A program made the position numbers and the translations under genes. From Ophioderma brevispina (taxonomy: Eukaryota > Echinodermata > Ophiuroidea > Amphilepidida > Ophiodermatidae): a stretch of DNA of 64,000 nt. Within the stretch, counting starts at the first letter, position 1. Every line of letters starts with the position of its first letter. The DNA is taken from positions 1 through 64,000 of the forward strand of contig JAMKCH010005357.1 of the NCBI GenBank assembly GCA_023653785.1, given 5' to 3'. This document shows, piece after piece, positions 11,691 to 21,879 of the stretch. The notes below the pieces were generated by a model. That model made no database searches. It saw only the letters and a program-made list of their open reading frames with translations, and was not told the origin of the DNA.

Positions 11691-13518
11691 GTAAGATTTC
11701 ATTTTTTTTCATTTTTGATTTCACGACATATGGTTTTGAACATTAATGCAACTGAAACATTGTGGTGTTATTATTTCCCATGGCTTAATATTTTTTTTAT
11801 AATGGAAGTGCCTTTAATCTAGACATCTTGAGATTATTTGCGGACATTGACTACGTGAGATTGAGAATCTAAATTTTGTATTTGTAACTGTAGTCACGGT
11901 TTGGACATGTTATTACGAATAGAAATAACGATTATTACGCCGAACTCTCGTCAACATCCGCGCAGACGCACCGCGACGCTCTTACACGACACATGCCACG
12001 CGAGGGTGCGCACGCAACATCGACCAACACCCCACTGCTCACATATATATACACATGCACACTTATATTAGTTGAAAATTAAGTATGTGAATTAAAGTTT
12101 AATACCATTTTGAGCGTCAGCATGAAGACGTCCTCCATTTTAAAATAGCATGTTGGGACCCTCTGTCTAATGAAGTGAGGGGAAACCCGTCTATGTTTGC
12201 TATATTAATGGTATTTAGTCCACTTACTCTTTATCTCATTATGTTTTGAATTTTCTTTCTACAGCATTCATTTGCAACCACGAGATATAATACAAATTAC
12301 TATTGGTTTGTTTACTTTAACTTGGTGACTTCAAAACTGGTGGAAATAAATACTTTAATGAATTAATAGGTCCAAAAAAGGTTGTTAAGATAGCTTGTTT
12401 GAGCACTTAAAGTGACTGTCGCGTAAATTGTAAGTATATGTTTATACTGCAAATATACAGTCGTTTGAAGAATATCACCATTGTACACCATGTCCTGGAA
12501 AAAATTCCAGGTAATCCATGGCGCATTCTAAAGTTACAGACCTTCAAGTAACCAACCCGACACCTTTTTTCCACGCCACAAAGTATATCTTGGACAAAAG
12601 TGTTGGGGCACACTCCTTAACGTACAGTTTAAAATCGTCCCCCTCTCCCCCGGAACAAAGTTGTTGAAATCTGAAATTGGGTTACAGTGCGCCTAACACT
12701 ACTCAACATTGACGGTGGGGAAGGGGGAGGTTCAGGGAGTAGCAAAGGCTTCAAGCTTGATACCAAAAACTTCAATTAGTACCTTCAAAAACTGCCGACC
12801 GAATTAAGTCAAAGTAAAAGAGCTGATTTCCACAAGGGTTGCCAATACTTTTGACAAAGATTGGTGCGCGAAGTCGAAAAAAAAAAATCGTATAAATTCC
12901 GTTTTTTGGCCACAAAACAGCACCACAAACCGCCACCTCCACCACCACTCACCACCACAACCCCCCCACCCACCAAACACCTTCCCGCCAAACCAAATAC
13001 ACACACAGAAACAGCTAACTTTGACTATCCGTATGATTAAAACACTGCTCTATATCCTTGTCCTCAGGCTTCCAGGCACACGATAGGTCACCCAAATAAT
13101 CAATTTAATGCTTTTGGGCCTATATGACCGATGTGAGCACTGAAATTATTAACGTTAAGAACAAAATCAAAAGCTTTACTTTTGCATGATCTTTCTTAAC
13201 AATATCTAATAGTAAAAATTAAAGCACAAAAAAACACAAACACACACACGCACAATGAATGGGGCATTCGAACTCACGATTACAGCGTTTCATGAGATTA
13301 CGAGTCGACATCTTACCGCTAAGCACTCAGCCTAACTGTATCGGTTACGTGACTTTAACAGATATTGCTAATATTTTGTCAAAGGCAGCAATTTTATTTC
13401 GTGTTTAGCTGTATAAAACTTTATAATTGCGTGATTTACAACGATAATCCATACTATTGTGCAATTTTCACATGAAATAGTTGCTCTAAAGCGGAAACGT
13501 ACGATTATTATGCAATAT

Positions 13519-13893
13519 ATAAAGGTCCATGGGCCCGATCGCTAATGCTCGTCCCCAGACAGAAGCCCAAGATTTACCGGACAAGTGGTCAACATTTTGG
13601 ATCAGAAGAAAGCTACTATTTTTCTCATTACCCTGTGAAAACTCTTAGGGCCAAGGATGTTTGGTTGGGAAGTAATGAGAGAAAATGTACACCATTTGGT
13701 TGTCGACCAATATTTAATTTTTACACAGTACTCGATGGGGCTTACGAAAAAAAAAAAATCAACGGTTTATGCTCTCCACATAAAAACGCATTGAAATATC
13801 GCGCGAAACTTGACAGGTGGGGTTTTTGGGTGAAGCCCAATCTATCAAGACGAAAAATCATATCCTTAAATCGGGCCCCCCATCCCCCTTTAA
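13519..13893 (+). mobile_element. MITE family M1, copy 3
   Basis: Begins ATAAAGGTCCATGGGCCCGA and ends CATCCCCCTTTAA. It corresponds to copy 2 in the second tandem unit and differs from it mainly by small indels. Confidence 0.8.
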
Positions 13894-14119
13894 AATAAGG
13901 TTAGTACATCTCTAATCTTTTATCTTGTGGCATATCGCGAAGCTCATGATTACCACAATGAATACCGTGGATTATATCTTTTAGTCTCATTTTGTTCACA
14001 TTTACATTTACATTTTACATTGCAATATTTAAGTATTATTAAATAGGTTTAGCGCATTTGAAAAAAACAGGGTACTAGTAGACTAAGTGTAGTACGGAGT
14101 GCCTTGGAATAAGACTCAT

Positions 14120-14222
14120 CGCCTACTCACCTCCTCACTCTCCTCCTCCACTCTTCCTCCTTATCCTCCTCTCCTCACTCCTCCTCATCTCTTCTCCTTC
14201 CCCCCTCCTCCTCCCCATCATC
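14120..14222 (+). repeat. CTC-rich microsatellite, second tandem unit
   Basis: Counterpart of the tract at 11565-11690, with repeated CTCCTC and CCTCCT triplets. Confidence 0.8.
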
Positions 14223-15639
14223 ATAATCGGGTATCTGTATAAGATTGCATTGTTTTTGCATTTTGATTTTAACTGACATTATGGTTTGAAATTAATCAAC
14301 TTGAACATTGTTGTGTTATTTATTTCCATGGCTTAATTATTTTTTTTTATAATTGGACATTTCAAATAAAACTTAAAAAACTGTATTTTTCTCAAAACAC
14401 TTAAAAAATAAAAAATTAAAATTTTGTATTTGTAACTGTCGTCACGGTTTTTTGGACATGTTATTACGAATAGAGTAAACGAGTTTACGCCCCTCTCTTC
14501 AAAATCCACGCAGCCGCACGCGACGCTCTCTACACGACACATGCACGCCAGAGTGCGCGCATATCGACAAACACCCACTGCTCACATATATACAATGCCA
14601 ATTATATTAGTTGGAAAAATAATTATTTGAATTAAAGTTTAATACCATTTTGAGCTTCAGCATGGAAGGACTTCCTCCATTTTAAAATATGCGTGTTGTG
14701 ACCTCTGTCTACTGAAGATGAGGAACCGTCTATGTTTGCTGTATTATGGTATTTTTTTTTTTAGTCCACTTACTCTTTTTCTTCATTATGGTTTGAATTT
14801 TCTTTCTACAGCACATTTGCACCCAACGAGATATAATACAAAATTTACTATTGGTTGTACTTGACTTGGTTGACTGCAAAACATGTGAATACATACTTTA
14901 ATGCATAATAGGTCCAAAAGGTTGTTAAGATAGCTTGTTTGAGCATTTAAAGTGACCTGGCGCGAAATTTGTAAATATGGGATACTGCAATATCAGTCGT
15001 TGAAAGAATTACACATTTACACCAGTCCTGAAAATTCCAATGTAAATCCATGGACATTTCTAAAGTTACGACCTTCAAGGAAACCTAAACCCGGCACCTT
15101 GTTTCCACGCACCCAAATATAATCTTGGACAAAAGTGTTGGCCCCCCTTTCTTACCGTACAGTAAAATCGTTTCCCCCTCTCCACGGAACAAGTTGAAAT
15201 CTGAAATGGGTTACAGTGCGCCAACAGTAATCACATTGATCGGGGGGAAGGGGGAGGTTCAGGATTAGCAAAGGCTTCAAGCGTTGATACCAAAAAAAAA
15301 GTTCAATTTCGTACCTTCAAAAATGGCCGCCCGAACGAATTATGACAATGTAAAAGAGCTGATTTCCACAATGTGTGCCAACTCACTTTGACAAAGATTG
15401 TAGGTGGAGGAGGAAGTGGAGCCGGTATAGTCTCAGTTGCGAGGGTTTCTCGCCATTTGAATATATGGAAGCTGTGGAATAATTTGCCCCAATGTACAGC
15501 CATTTACATATTCACATGATAGCTAGTATATATAATAATAGAACATCTGTATCAAGGCACATACTGTCATACATAGACCGGCATTCCTCACCTTATGAGC
15601 ATAATGGTAATGATGCTTAGCAAGCTTACTCTTTCTCTG

Positions 15640-16340
15640 ACTGCTTTGCTGACAGGATGGTTTTGGCCACGGTTTGATTACTTGTAAGGATGCCTTTCAT
15701 ATAAACGTTCTGGAACGTTGTAGGCGTCCTCCATCCTGCTGCTTCCAAAATTCCAGTAATGTTCACTCCTAAGTGAAAAGCCCAAGATGTTGCCTGACTT
15801 CTAATTTCATGAGCATGTGGGTTAAGGGGGCGATGTTACTGACCAGTGATGAGGCTTTCTCTTAAAGCGTCAGAGAAGAGGGAAGTGACCCAGCGTGATA
15901 ATGTTTGTTTTTGTAGCAGGTTTGAAAGGTCTAGTTGTAGTGATGAAAAGGTGGTCAGAAATTGAAGAATCCATAGATTCCTTAGGAAGGCAGTGCGGTG
16001 GTAATAATGTCGAAGAGCTCTGACTGGAGACCAACGTAAATCTTCAGGATCTCCAGTAACTCTGGATATAGATATAGAAAACGCATGGATTTCTGAACAT
16101 CTTCTGGTAGATGCAGCCATAAGAAGGAACGCAGTCTTTCTTGTTAAGTCGAAAAGCGTAGCTTTATCCAACGGTTTAAATGGCTCATCAGCGACATACC
16201 GAAGAACTAACGGAAGATCCCAAGAAGGCGTGAGTCTTCTAAGGCAGGACGTTTATTCAGCATTCCCTTAATGAGATCTAGAGACTCTGGATTATCATGA
16301 ATTATAGATATGCTGAAAATAGTTTCTAATAGTTGAAGAT
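15640..16340 (-). pseudogene. DIRS-like copy B: tyrosine recombinase
   Basis: Minus-strand remains of the tyrosine recombinase (YR) that integrates DIRS-type retrotransposons by cutting and rejoining through a catalytic tyrosine. Reading leftwards: PSWDLPLVLRYVADEP, then the 111-codon open stretch (15836-16171) with LTRKTAFLLMAASTRRCSE, which is box I with its Arg. SPVRALRHYYHRT follows. After a frame break comes HAHEIRSQATSWAFHLG, with the His-x-x-Arg of box II at 15800-15811. Last is AAGWRTPTTFQNVYMKG, whose Tyr codon is at 15701-15703. Box I Arg, the H-x-x-R pair and the Tyr are all present, but in more than one frame. The closest organisation is DIRS/Ngaro elements; Cryptons also carry YR but not the RNase H found beside it here. 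Confidence 0.9.
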
Positions 16341-17487
16341 TGTAGGTTTGCTAGAAACAGTAAAGTCAGCGGAAGTTACTGCCATTCAATAGCTTAGACC
16401 CTCGGTTTTTAATTACTTTAGAGAAGGTATTAGTGTCGGAAGATTGTGAAGAAAAGTTGGTATTCACTACTTACCCGACAAGATTTTGAAGGTGCATGCT
16501 GAAAGTATTTCTTCACACCCCATTCTATTCAATTTCTGCGTTTTTTTTGGCCATCAATCGGCCAAGGAATCGGAACCAGCCAAATATTTGTAATGAGCAT
16601 AAACTTTTTCAGGAATGTTCCATTTATAACGATAGGTGTGTAAACGTTGCATCGCTCTTTGACAGTAGAAACATGGATCGATATCATCAACAATGCTCGT
16701 AATCTATAATCGCGTCCTATTTATTCCTGGGGATTGAATGTTTTGATTCAATCATTTCCCTGGCCCTGAGCACTTTTGTGTTTCATGGTGTGTTTTATTG
16801 ATGTTGAATCATTGTTTACAAACGCAACTTCGGCACCTGGTCTACTGACGTGTGGAGGTGCGAAGGACATCACATACAGCTGCAGCCACTATTCAATGGC
16901 TATTTATACTGATTGAGCGCGATTTTAAAGCACAAGCCTACAGTGCTCACGCATAACCCCGCCGGCAGCCTTTTGGTTCTTGTCCCGGCGGTGTGTCACA
17001 GGGCACACAAAAAGTCGTCATATAACAAAAATATTTCCCTTCAAATCCTCTAGAAATACAGATACGATACATTCTTTGTATTATGTCCTTTTAAGGGAAG
17101 ATGACACAATATGATCAGGTCACTGTTCGACCAAGGTTCTTCTGGTCCGCATATATCGTATTAGTGATCGCTATATAGTCCCGCTTTCCTAACCTCGATT
17201 TAATACCAAAAACCCCCCTCACACGTCATTTGTTAATGGTACCGAGACGTTTGACAAATCATTTGCAACTTTGAGGGGAAAGGGTCACATTTCAATAGAT
17301 TTGTAGGAAAATTCCATCCATATGTTTTTGAATTAAAAAATCCTGTTGGGTAATTTCCATGAATACCAACTTTTTCTTTCACGATTTTCTTCCCAACACC
17401 TCTACCTCTCTAATATTAATTAAAAACCGAGGTCCCAAAGCAATTGATGGACCGATAGCCACGTCTCCTACAGGGGCAGAATGCGGA
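16341..17487 (-). other. Unassigned segment within DIRS-like copy B
   Basis: Lies between the RNase H-side coding remnant and the recombinase, where the recombinase N-terminus should be. I see HDNPESLDLIKGMLNKRP at its left end (about 16265-16320, in the adjacent entry), but no motif in the remaining kilobase. It may hold a decayed N-terminus plus an unrelated insertion; the CCGCCGGCAG / GTCCCGGCGG patch near 16960-16995 can form a hairpin. Confidence 0.5.
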
Positions 17488-18530
17488 TCAACTTTGTGTT
17501 TTTTGAACCAGACGAAGCGTTTTGAAGTCTACTAAAGTAGATAATGGATGTTGACTTCCTTCTAGCTTCGGCCGCCAAGGAGGCAGCTTATACTGAAAAG
17601 CCCTTGCGTTTGAAGGCAAGCTTAAGGCCGCACAGTCAAGTGTAGAGTCTTTAGTCTTTGGAGATACTCTTTGTTTTCCTCCGTCCACCAGCAGATTTTG
17701 CCTTACAGGAATCAGACTTGGAGGATCTTCCAACATATGCTGACCAACCTTAGGAACCAAACCTGACGTGGCCAAATTGGGGCTACAACTTGCAGCATCT
17801 GCATGACTTTGATTGCTTAGCTTTGTCAGTACTTTTGCCAGAATTGTTATCGTGGAAAAAGCGTATGCAATCAGATTATCCCAACTCATTGTAAAGCAGT
17901 CTCTCCCAGGCTTTCTTGTCCGCCAGCCATGTGCAATATGTTGGGAGTTGGTGATTCACCCTGTTTGCGAACAGATCAACATGGGCCTGTTAAAGTTTTG
18001 AAAAAATCATCTGGCATATTCGGCTGTTGAGATGCCAATCCACAGTTGATTCTGAATAAGCTATCATTATAGGCTGACTCCCCTGGAAAGGCTGTCTGTA
18101 ATAAAGTTGTTAATTCCAGGGAGATATTCCGGCTCAGAGTACTTGAATGATTCTTGCACAAGTGAGGATGGCGGATAGTTACAGTGAACATGGGAAATCT
18201 TTGTTCCTCTGGGGTATAGGTAGGCAACTACAGTGGAATGTCTGATCTGATTTTCACGACTTCCCAGAATTTTATTTAATCTGTTTGAAACGCCTTAGAG
18301 CGTGACAAACTGCTAGCCACTCTAGTAATTTATGTGGCGCTTCATTTAAATCTTCGACAACACAGCTTTCATTTTGTGGGACCTTAGCATGCTCCCAAAC
18401 CTATCTTGAAGGCATCTGCCGAATTATCATTTGGTGTGGGATTTTGTGGAATTCTCTTCCCACCATAAGGTTCTTTAAGTTGCTTAACCAACGTAGATGT
18501 GCACGTCGGTGTATTCAAAAGGGACTGACG
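17488..18530 (-). pseudogene. DIRS-like copy B: RNase H and downstream pol domain
   Basis: Minus-strand pol remnant. Reading leftwards: LRWLSNLKNLMVGREFHK (about 18460-18520), the strand before the RNase H domain of DIRS elements; a decayed TDAS/GWG region; LLEWLAVCHALRRFKQ; then PGINNFITDSLSR, the family's 'PGxxNxxAD.LSR' motif. Next come VDLFANRVNHQLPTYCTW at 17927-17985 and WDNLIAYAF near 17860-17890, then the HAD...P.LATSG region ending at 17488. RNase H removes RNA from the RNA/DNA hybrid during reverse transcription. Several frame changes and stops make it non-functional as written. The RT that should precede it is missing: similarity ends at about 18530, where GC-rich DNA begins. Confidence 0.88.
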
Positions 18531-18539
18531 GTTGAGATT

Positions 18540-19060
18540 CGTGACGGTAGTCTACCCTCTCCCCCGGCGGGAGAGCATATCACCATAATCTCCGTATTAC
18601 TTACCATCAAGCCGGAATAATGCCTTTTCAGTTCTACGCTCGATTTAGCAATTCCCCTACGATACCCATGGAAGGTGCGGCCCCTGAGGGCGCCGCGCCA
18701 GGGGCAATGATCTAGAAACACTGGCTTCTGGATCATTTTTGGCTATGCTCTTTCCCCCGGGTTGATCCACGGGCGGGAGAGCGAAACACCGTGAGCCCAC
18801 GTCGGGCGGCGCAAGCGGCCCGGACAGGGGGGCGGCGTCAGGATGAAGGCAAGTAGACGGAGAATATGTTGATATGACTCTCCCCCGGGGTGAGGGGAAT
18901 CACTACATCTCCTAGTACATTGCCATTCAAGCCTGACTTAATGCCACAGATTGCAACTGGTATAGTCAACCCGGATACCAGAGAGCTCGGGCCATAAGGC
19001 AAGCGGAGGTATGGTGATGGATCTCGCCGGGAGAATGTGAACAAAACAATATTAAAGATG
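18540..19060. repeat. Diverged duplication at the edge of the GC-rich block
   Basis: A segment starting CTCTCCCCCGGCGGGAGAGC near 18556 resembles one starting CTCTCCCCCGGGG near 18879. Both continue with ATCAC...CATCTCC-like sequence, then a CATCAAGCC / CATTCAAGCC block and TAATGCC, about 325 bp apart. A third CTTTCCCCCGGG lies near 18758. Position next to the recombinase end of copy A suggests terminal or internal complementary repeats of that element. That role is inferred. Confidence 0.5.
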
Positions 19061-19149
19061 CACTCACAGACTTCAGTGGGTAAAGTGCTATGGAGATGTG
19101 AGCTGTGGAGTTTGCTGTGATGAAAAGGCAGTGTGATAGATACGCTGCC

Positions 19150-20050
19150 GTCGAACCGTGCGTACTAGGACACTCAGGGGATTAAACTGTTGGAAGGAGA
19201 AGAACAAGCCCATCCCATGGCGGCCATGATATCTGTAGAGAAGCTCCCCGTTAGGAGGCCCAAGCAGCCGTCTGAGATCTCACGGTTGAGACTCATATGT
19301 GCATCCCCGCAAGCGAACCCCGTACTAGACTAGGCTCTCCTGTATGACTTGCAACGATCATTGGCGTCATGTCGTCTTGGGAGGGGGGGCCGGGCGAAAC
19401 GGCTTCTGAGTTGTGAGGAAGAGTTGGTCGTAAGTCCCCCTATAGGGTTGAGTCTAGCTGAGGTAAAACTTCAATGCTCTAACTGGACACCAGGGGCCTC
19501 ATCGCTGGAACCTGAAGCTTGTCGGAGATTCGTGAGGATGATCGGCTGTGGAGTGAAGCCGAGAGATTGATTCTTGGCAGGTGCTGATCGGGGCAAGAGA
19601 CGACGGCGTTCCCATGGAAGGTGAGATGATTCTCTGCTATAGGCAAATCGATGGTGTCAGGCTACTCCTCTGCCTGATGCTGCGGCGACAAGGAAGAGAG
19701 CTCTCTGGGTGGTGTCCGCTAAGGACACCTGGTGAAGAGGCTCAAATGGAGATGTCGAGAGATGGAGACTGATGGCAGTCCCAAGTGAACTAGAGCAGCG
19801 ACGGCGGCCGTTGTGCCCGCATTCCCTCATGCGATATGAAGCGCTGCGAGCCTAGAAAAGTGATGTTCCGTGAGGCACTCCGCCCAATCTAAGATGGATG
19901 GCTGATGAGAGAGTTGTCGCCGAGGTCAATGGTGATTCCTGCACCCGTACAGGTGCTTGACAAGTCTGGGATTATATGTCCTCCTTGTTGTACGTCTCCT
20001 TGCCTCTCCAGTCAGATGGGAGGCTTGGGTGATTGCCGCTGGAGAAAGTA
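19150..20050 (-). pseudogene. DIRS-like copy A: tyrosine recombinase
   Basis: GC-rich recombinase remnant on the minus strand. Reading leftwards: SPAAITQASHLTGEARRRTT and RRTYNP (about 19971-20045), the N-terminal SAM-like motif '...AR.PTTRRTY' of DIRS/Ngaro recombinases. A decayed box I follows near 19700, then CPVRALKFYLS at about 19440-19494. Further on are VRSQTAAWAS (box II, Arg present; the His of H-x-x-R is not visible in this frame) and DIMAAMGWACSSPSNS, the counterpart of copy B's GILEAAGWRTPTTF. I cannot place the catalytic Tyr with confidence. Frameshifts are frequent, although the encoded residues remain recognisable. Confidence 0.82.
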
Positions 20051-20055
20051 TTATC

Positions 20056-20222
20056 ATGTAAGTATTCCCGTGAACTGGTAAGGCCCGGCCGTAAAACGGT
20101 AGTGGGGCCCACGGTGACGGGAAGACCATATTCCATTTCTAAGTAATACCCGTGATGTAAGGCCTGGACGTAATAACGGTAGGGGGCCCAAATGACGGGG
20201 GGAACCCGATATCCGGTGGTAG
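20056..20222 (-). repeat. 82-bp repeat doublet inside DIRS-like copy A
   Basis: Two adjacent units of about 80 bp. The first reads CCCGTGAACTGGTAAGGCCC then CGTAAAACGGTAGTGGGGCC; the second is similar and ends GATATCCGGTGGTAGAG. The same doublet, in the same order, occurs at about 23473-23635, 23917-24085 and 24397-24560, and single units at 25462 and 26302. Here it lies between the RNase H remnant and the recombinase N-terminus, where copy B has about 130 codons of pol sequence. Confidence 0.8.
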
Positions 20223-20229
20223 AGCCTTG

Positions 20230-20900
20230 GTCCACGAGAAGTATGTCGGGAGTGGGTGTGAGGGGGCTTGAGAAATGTTCTGTGGGGGTGATCCCGCCCG
20301 TAGGAGCCATTCTGCATATTGGGATGAGGTGCTACTCCACTGACGACCCCGGACATCTCGAAAGGTCATGCATTAAGGGGTATTATTTTTTTGTTTTTTT
20401 TCTTTTGCGGGGGTGGGGGGAAGGGGTAGTGGGGTCGGAGGATGGGGGGGGGGGGGGGGGGGGGTTTTTTGTTTTTTTTTGTTTTTTTTGTACTGACAGG
20501 CATCTGCCAGGGTGTTGTTTTCACCGGGAAGGAGGATGGCCGTCAGGGTGATCTGATGATGGAGACACACTCCAGGATTGTCGTAGGCAAATGATGCGAA
20601 TCCCGGATCCTCCCTGCTTGTTAAGTAGGGGACGACCGGCATGTTGTCTCACCGGGCTAGGACGTGACCTCCATTGACCAGATGGCGTGCAGGCACGGCG
20701 CCAGATAAAAGCCCACAGCTCCAAAGTGATAAATGTGATGATTGGTCCACTTCTCTTGCCAAGTACCCGATAGGCGAGTTTCTCCTACGTGGGTCCCTAC
20801 ACCCGCTCTAGATGCGTCCGTCTGGGAATGAAAGATGATGGTCTTGATGTGAAGTAGCTAAAAAATTTTCCCGGCGGGCTTACGGCAGATGACACCACGC
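20230..20900 (-). pseudogene. DIRS-like copy A: RNase H
   Basis: Minus-strand RNase H remnant. Reading leftwards: QTDASRAGVGTHVGETRLSG, with the first catalytic Asp in TDAS (about 20811-20824), and GTWQEKWTNHHIYHFGAVGF, carrying the family's 'GTWS.EE..HIN.LEL.AV' pattern. Next is RCDNMPVVPYL, with the DN catalytic pair near 20640-20650, then LLPGENNTLADA (20501-20530), the 'PG.DN.LADALSR' motif. A G/T homopolymer insertion interrupts it here. After it are QWSSTSSQYAEW and LPTYFSWTKALP (near 20235-20260), the counterpart of copy B's LPTYCTWLADKKAW. The TDAS, DN and AD acidic residues can be seen, but frames change repeatedly. Confidence 0.88.
20381..20497. repeat. Homopolymer-rich insertion (T-runs and 21 G)
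   Basis: T-rich tract, G-rich tract with 21 consecutive G at 20444-20464, then more T runs. It splits the RNase H remnant just after the LADA motif. Runs of this kind are error-prone in sequencing, so length is uncertain. Confidence 0.85.
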
Positions 20901-21149
20901 TATCGCTCTTGTGGCGTGTGGGACGTCAGGATACTCTGATAAGCTCGGTCAAGCGAATATTGAACCGGGTATAGACGAGCAGCTATACTACTTGCATGAG
21001 AAGTCTGCGGCGTGATACCACCTTTGTCATACTGCATGGCTGTGAAGCCCAGTAGTCAATTGAGTTCCATGAGGATCCGGCGCATTGGTCGTAGATGGAT
21101 GCGCTCGAAAACGCTATTCCCCGCTTGAAGATCAGTGTCGCCCTTTAAA
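20901..21149 (-). other. Decayed RT to RNase H connection, copy A
   Basis: Lies between the RT catalytic region and the TDAS motif of RNase H. I assign it to copy A by position only; individual motifs are not clear. Confidence 0.45.
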
Positions 21150-21660
21150 AGTCAAAGCTCCGCGAAGGAGTGTTGAAGTTGTTCCTGGAAGGCGCTGACA
21201 GGAGACAGGCGTCCAGGTAGGCGAAGGCGGAAGGGCTTCTCCGGCCCGAGGAACTCTGCTACAATCTTCACTTCCTGGTGAATGTGCGGGACACTGACAC
21301 ATACGAAATGGGAGGCACTGGAACTGATAGAACGAACGGTCGATATAGGAAACCCGAGGCAATTCTGTGTGAGGATGTATGGAGAGTGGAAGTACGCATC
21401 TTTAAGTGCAAGAGTGAATGTTCCCCGGCTCTGATGAGTCCCCTGAGAACTGCCGATAGGCTCTCCATCTTGCAAGAGGCGTGACTGAAGAACTGGCTGA
21501 GCGACTTCAGGTTGAGGATCGGGCGAACTCATCGGATTTCATTGAGGGAGAGACAAAGAGCTGAGGTGAATGCAAGGCGCGGGACAGTACCCGAAGGATA
21601 GACGAATTCTGAAGCAGCTGCTCGACCTCTGGAGAAGGGCTTGCCGTATGTTCCGCCTGG
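21150..21660 (-). pseudogene. DIRS-like copy A: reverse transcriptase
   Basis: Minus-strand RT remnant. Reading leftwards: VEQLLQNSSILRVL (the 'v..Ll.kgAI..v' strand), SPQLFVSP, RPILNLKSLSQFFSHASCKM (RPIxNLKxLN block, 21480-21525), and ALKDAYFHSPY (catalytic motif A 'LKDAYFHIPI', about 21385-21410). YRSFYQFQCLPF ('F.FQALPFGL') follows, then VKIVAEFLGPEKPF and FAYLDACP at 21208-21224, where the family has YLDDWL. The second Asp of YLDD is not visible, so the catalytic site is broken or misread. Five or so frame changes separate these blocks, yet residues within blocks are close to the family pattern. The RPIxNLKxLN and LKDAYFH blocks distinguish DIRS/Ty3-like RT from LINE RT. Confidence 0.9.
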
Positions 21661-21879
21661 GATCAACGTCTCTGTGTGAGCAGAACCATGAGTTCGAAGT
21701 CACCGTCCGCCAACGGTGTATGAAGTATCACAGCCCCCCCCCTTCCCCCCACCACAAGGGAGGTTCTGAGGTATGGGTATCACTCCTCTCTGAGGGGGAG
21801 GAGCACATACGTGACCCCCACCCCATCCTGAACGATCGCCCTTGTTGAATCCACAGCGTCGGCTGCCCTACGTCGGTCA
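21661..21879 (-). other. Copy A gag-pol junction region
   Basis: Contains TVGGR and W-R-T-V-T-S-N-S-W-F on the minus strand, resembling the 'VGGRL..F...W..iT.D.WVL' segment before the RT of DIRS elements. It is weak but in the expected place. Confidence 0.5.

Larger units (their letters stand above)
10025..15405 (+). repeat. Tandem array with 2.53-kb period, about 2.1 units
   Basis: The block starting GATTTCCACAA occurs at 10290, 12824 and 15361, giving periods of 2534 and 2537 bp. Between these points long stretches correspond in order: a CCACCACCACTCACC low-complexity patch, an M1 MITE, a CTC-rich microsatellite, a CGACGCTCTTACACGACAC patch and a TCTATGTTTGCT block. Units run about 10025-12570 and 12571-15110, and a partial third runs to about 15405, where similarity stops next to TAGGTGGAGG. 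Differences between units are mostly small indels. No conserved reading frame spans the units; frames in the CA/CC-rich patch are compositional. Confidence 0.88.

Noticed and set aside
21430..21460. Hammerhead-ribozyme-like word CTGATGAGTCCCCTGAGAAC
   Set aside because: The stem and GAAA required after CUGAUGA are not formed, and the bases lie in the conserved coding part of the copy A reverse transcriptase.
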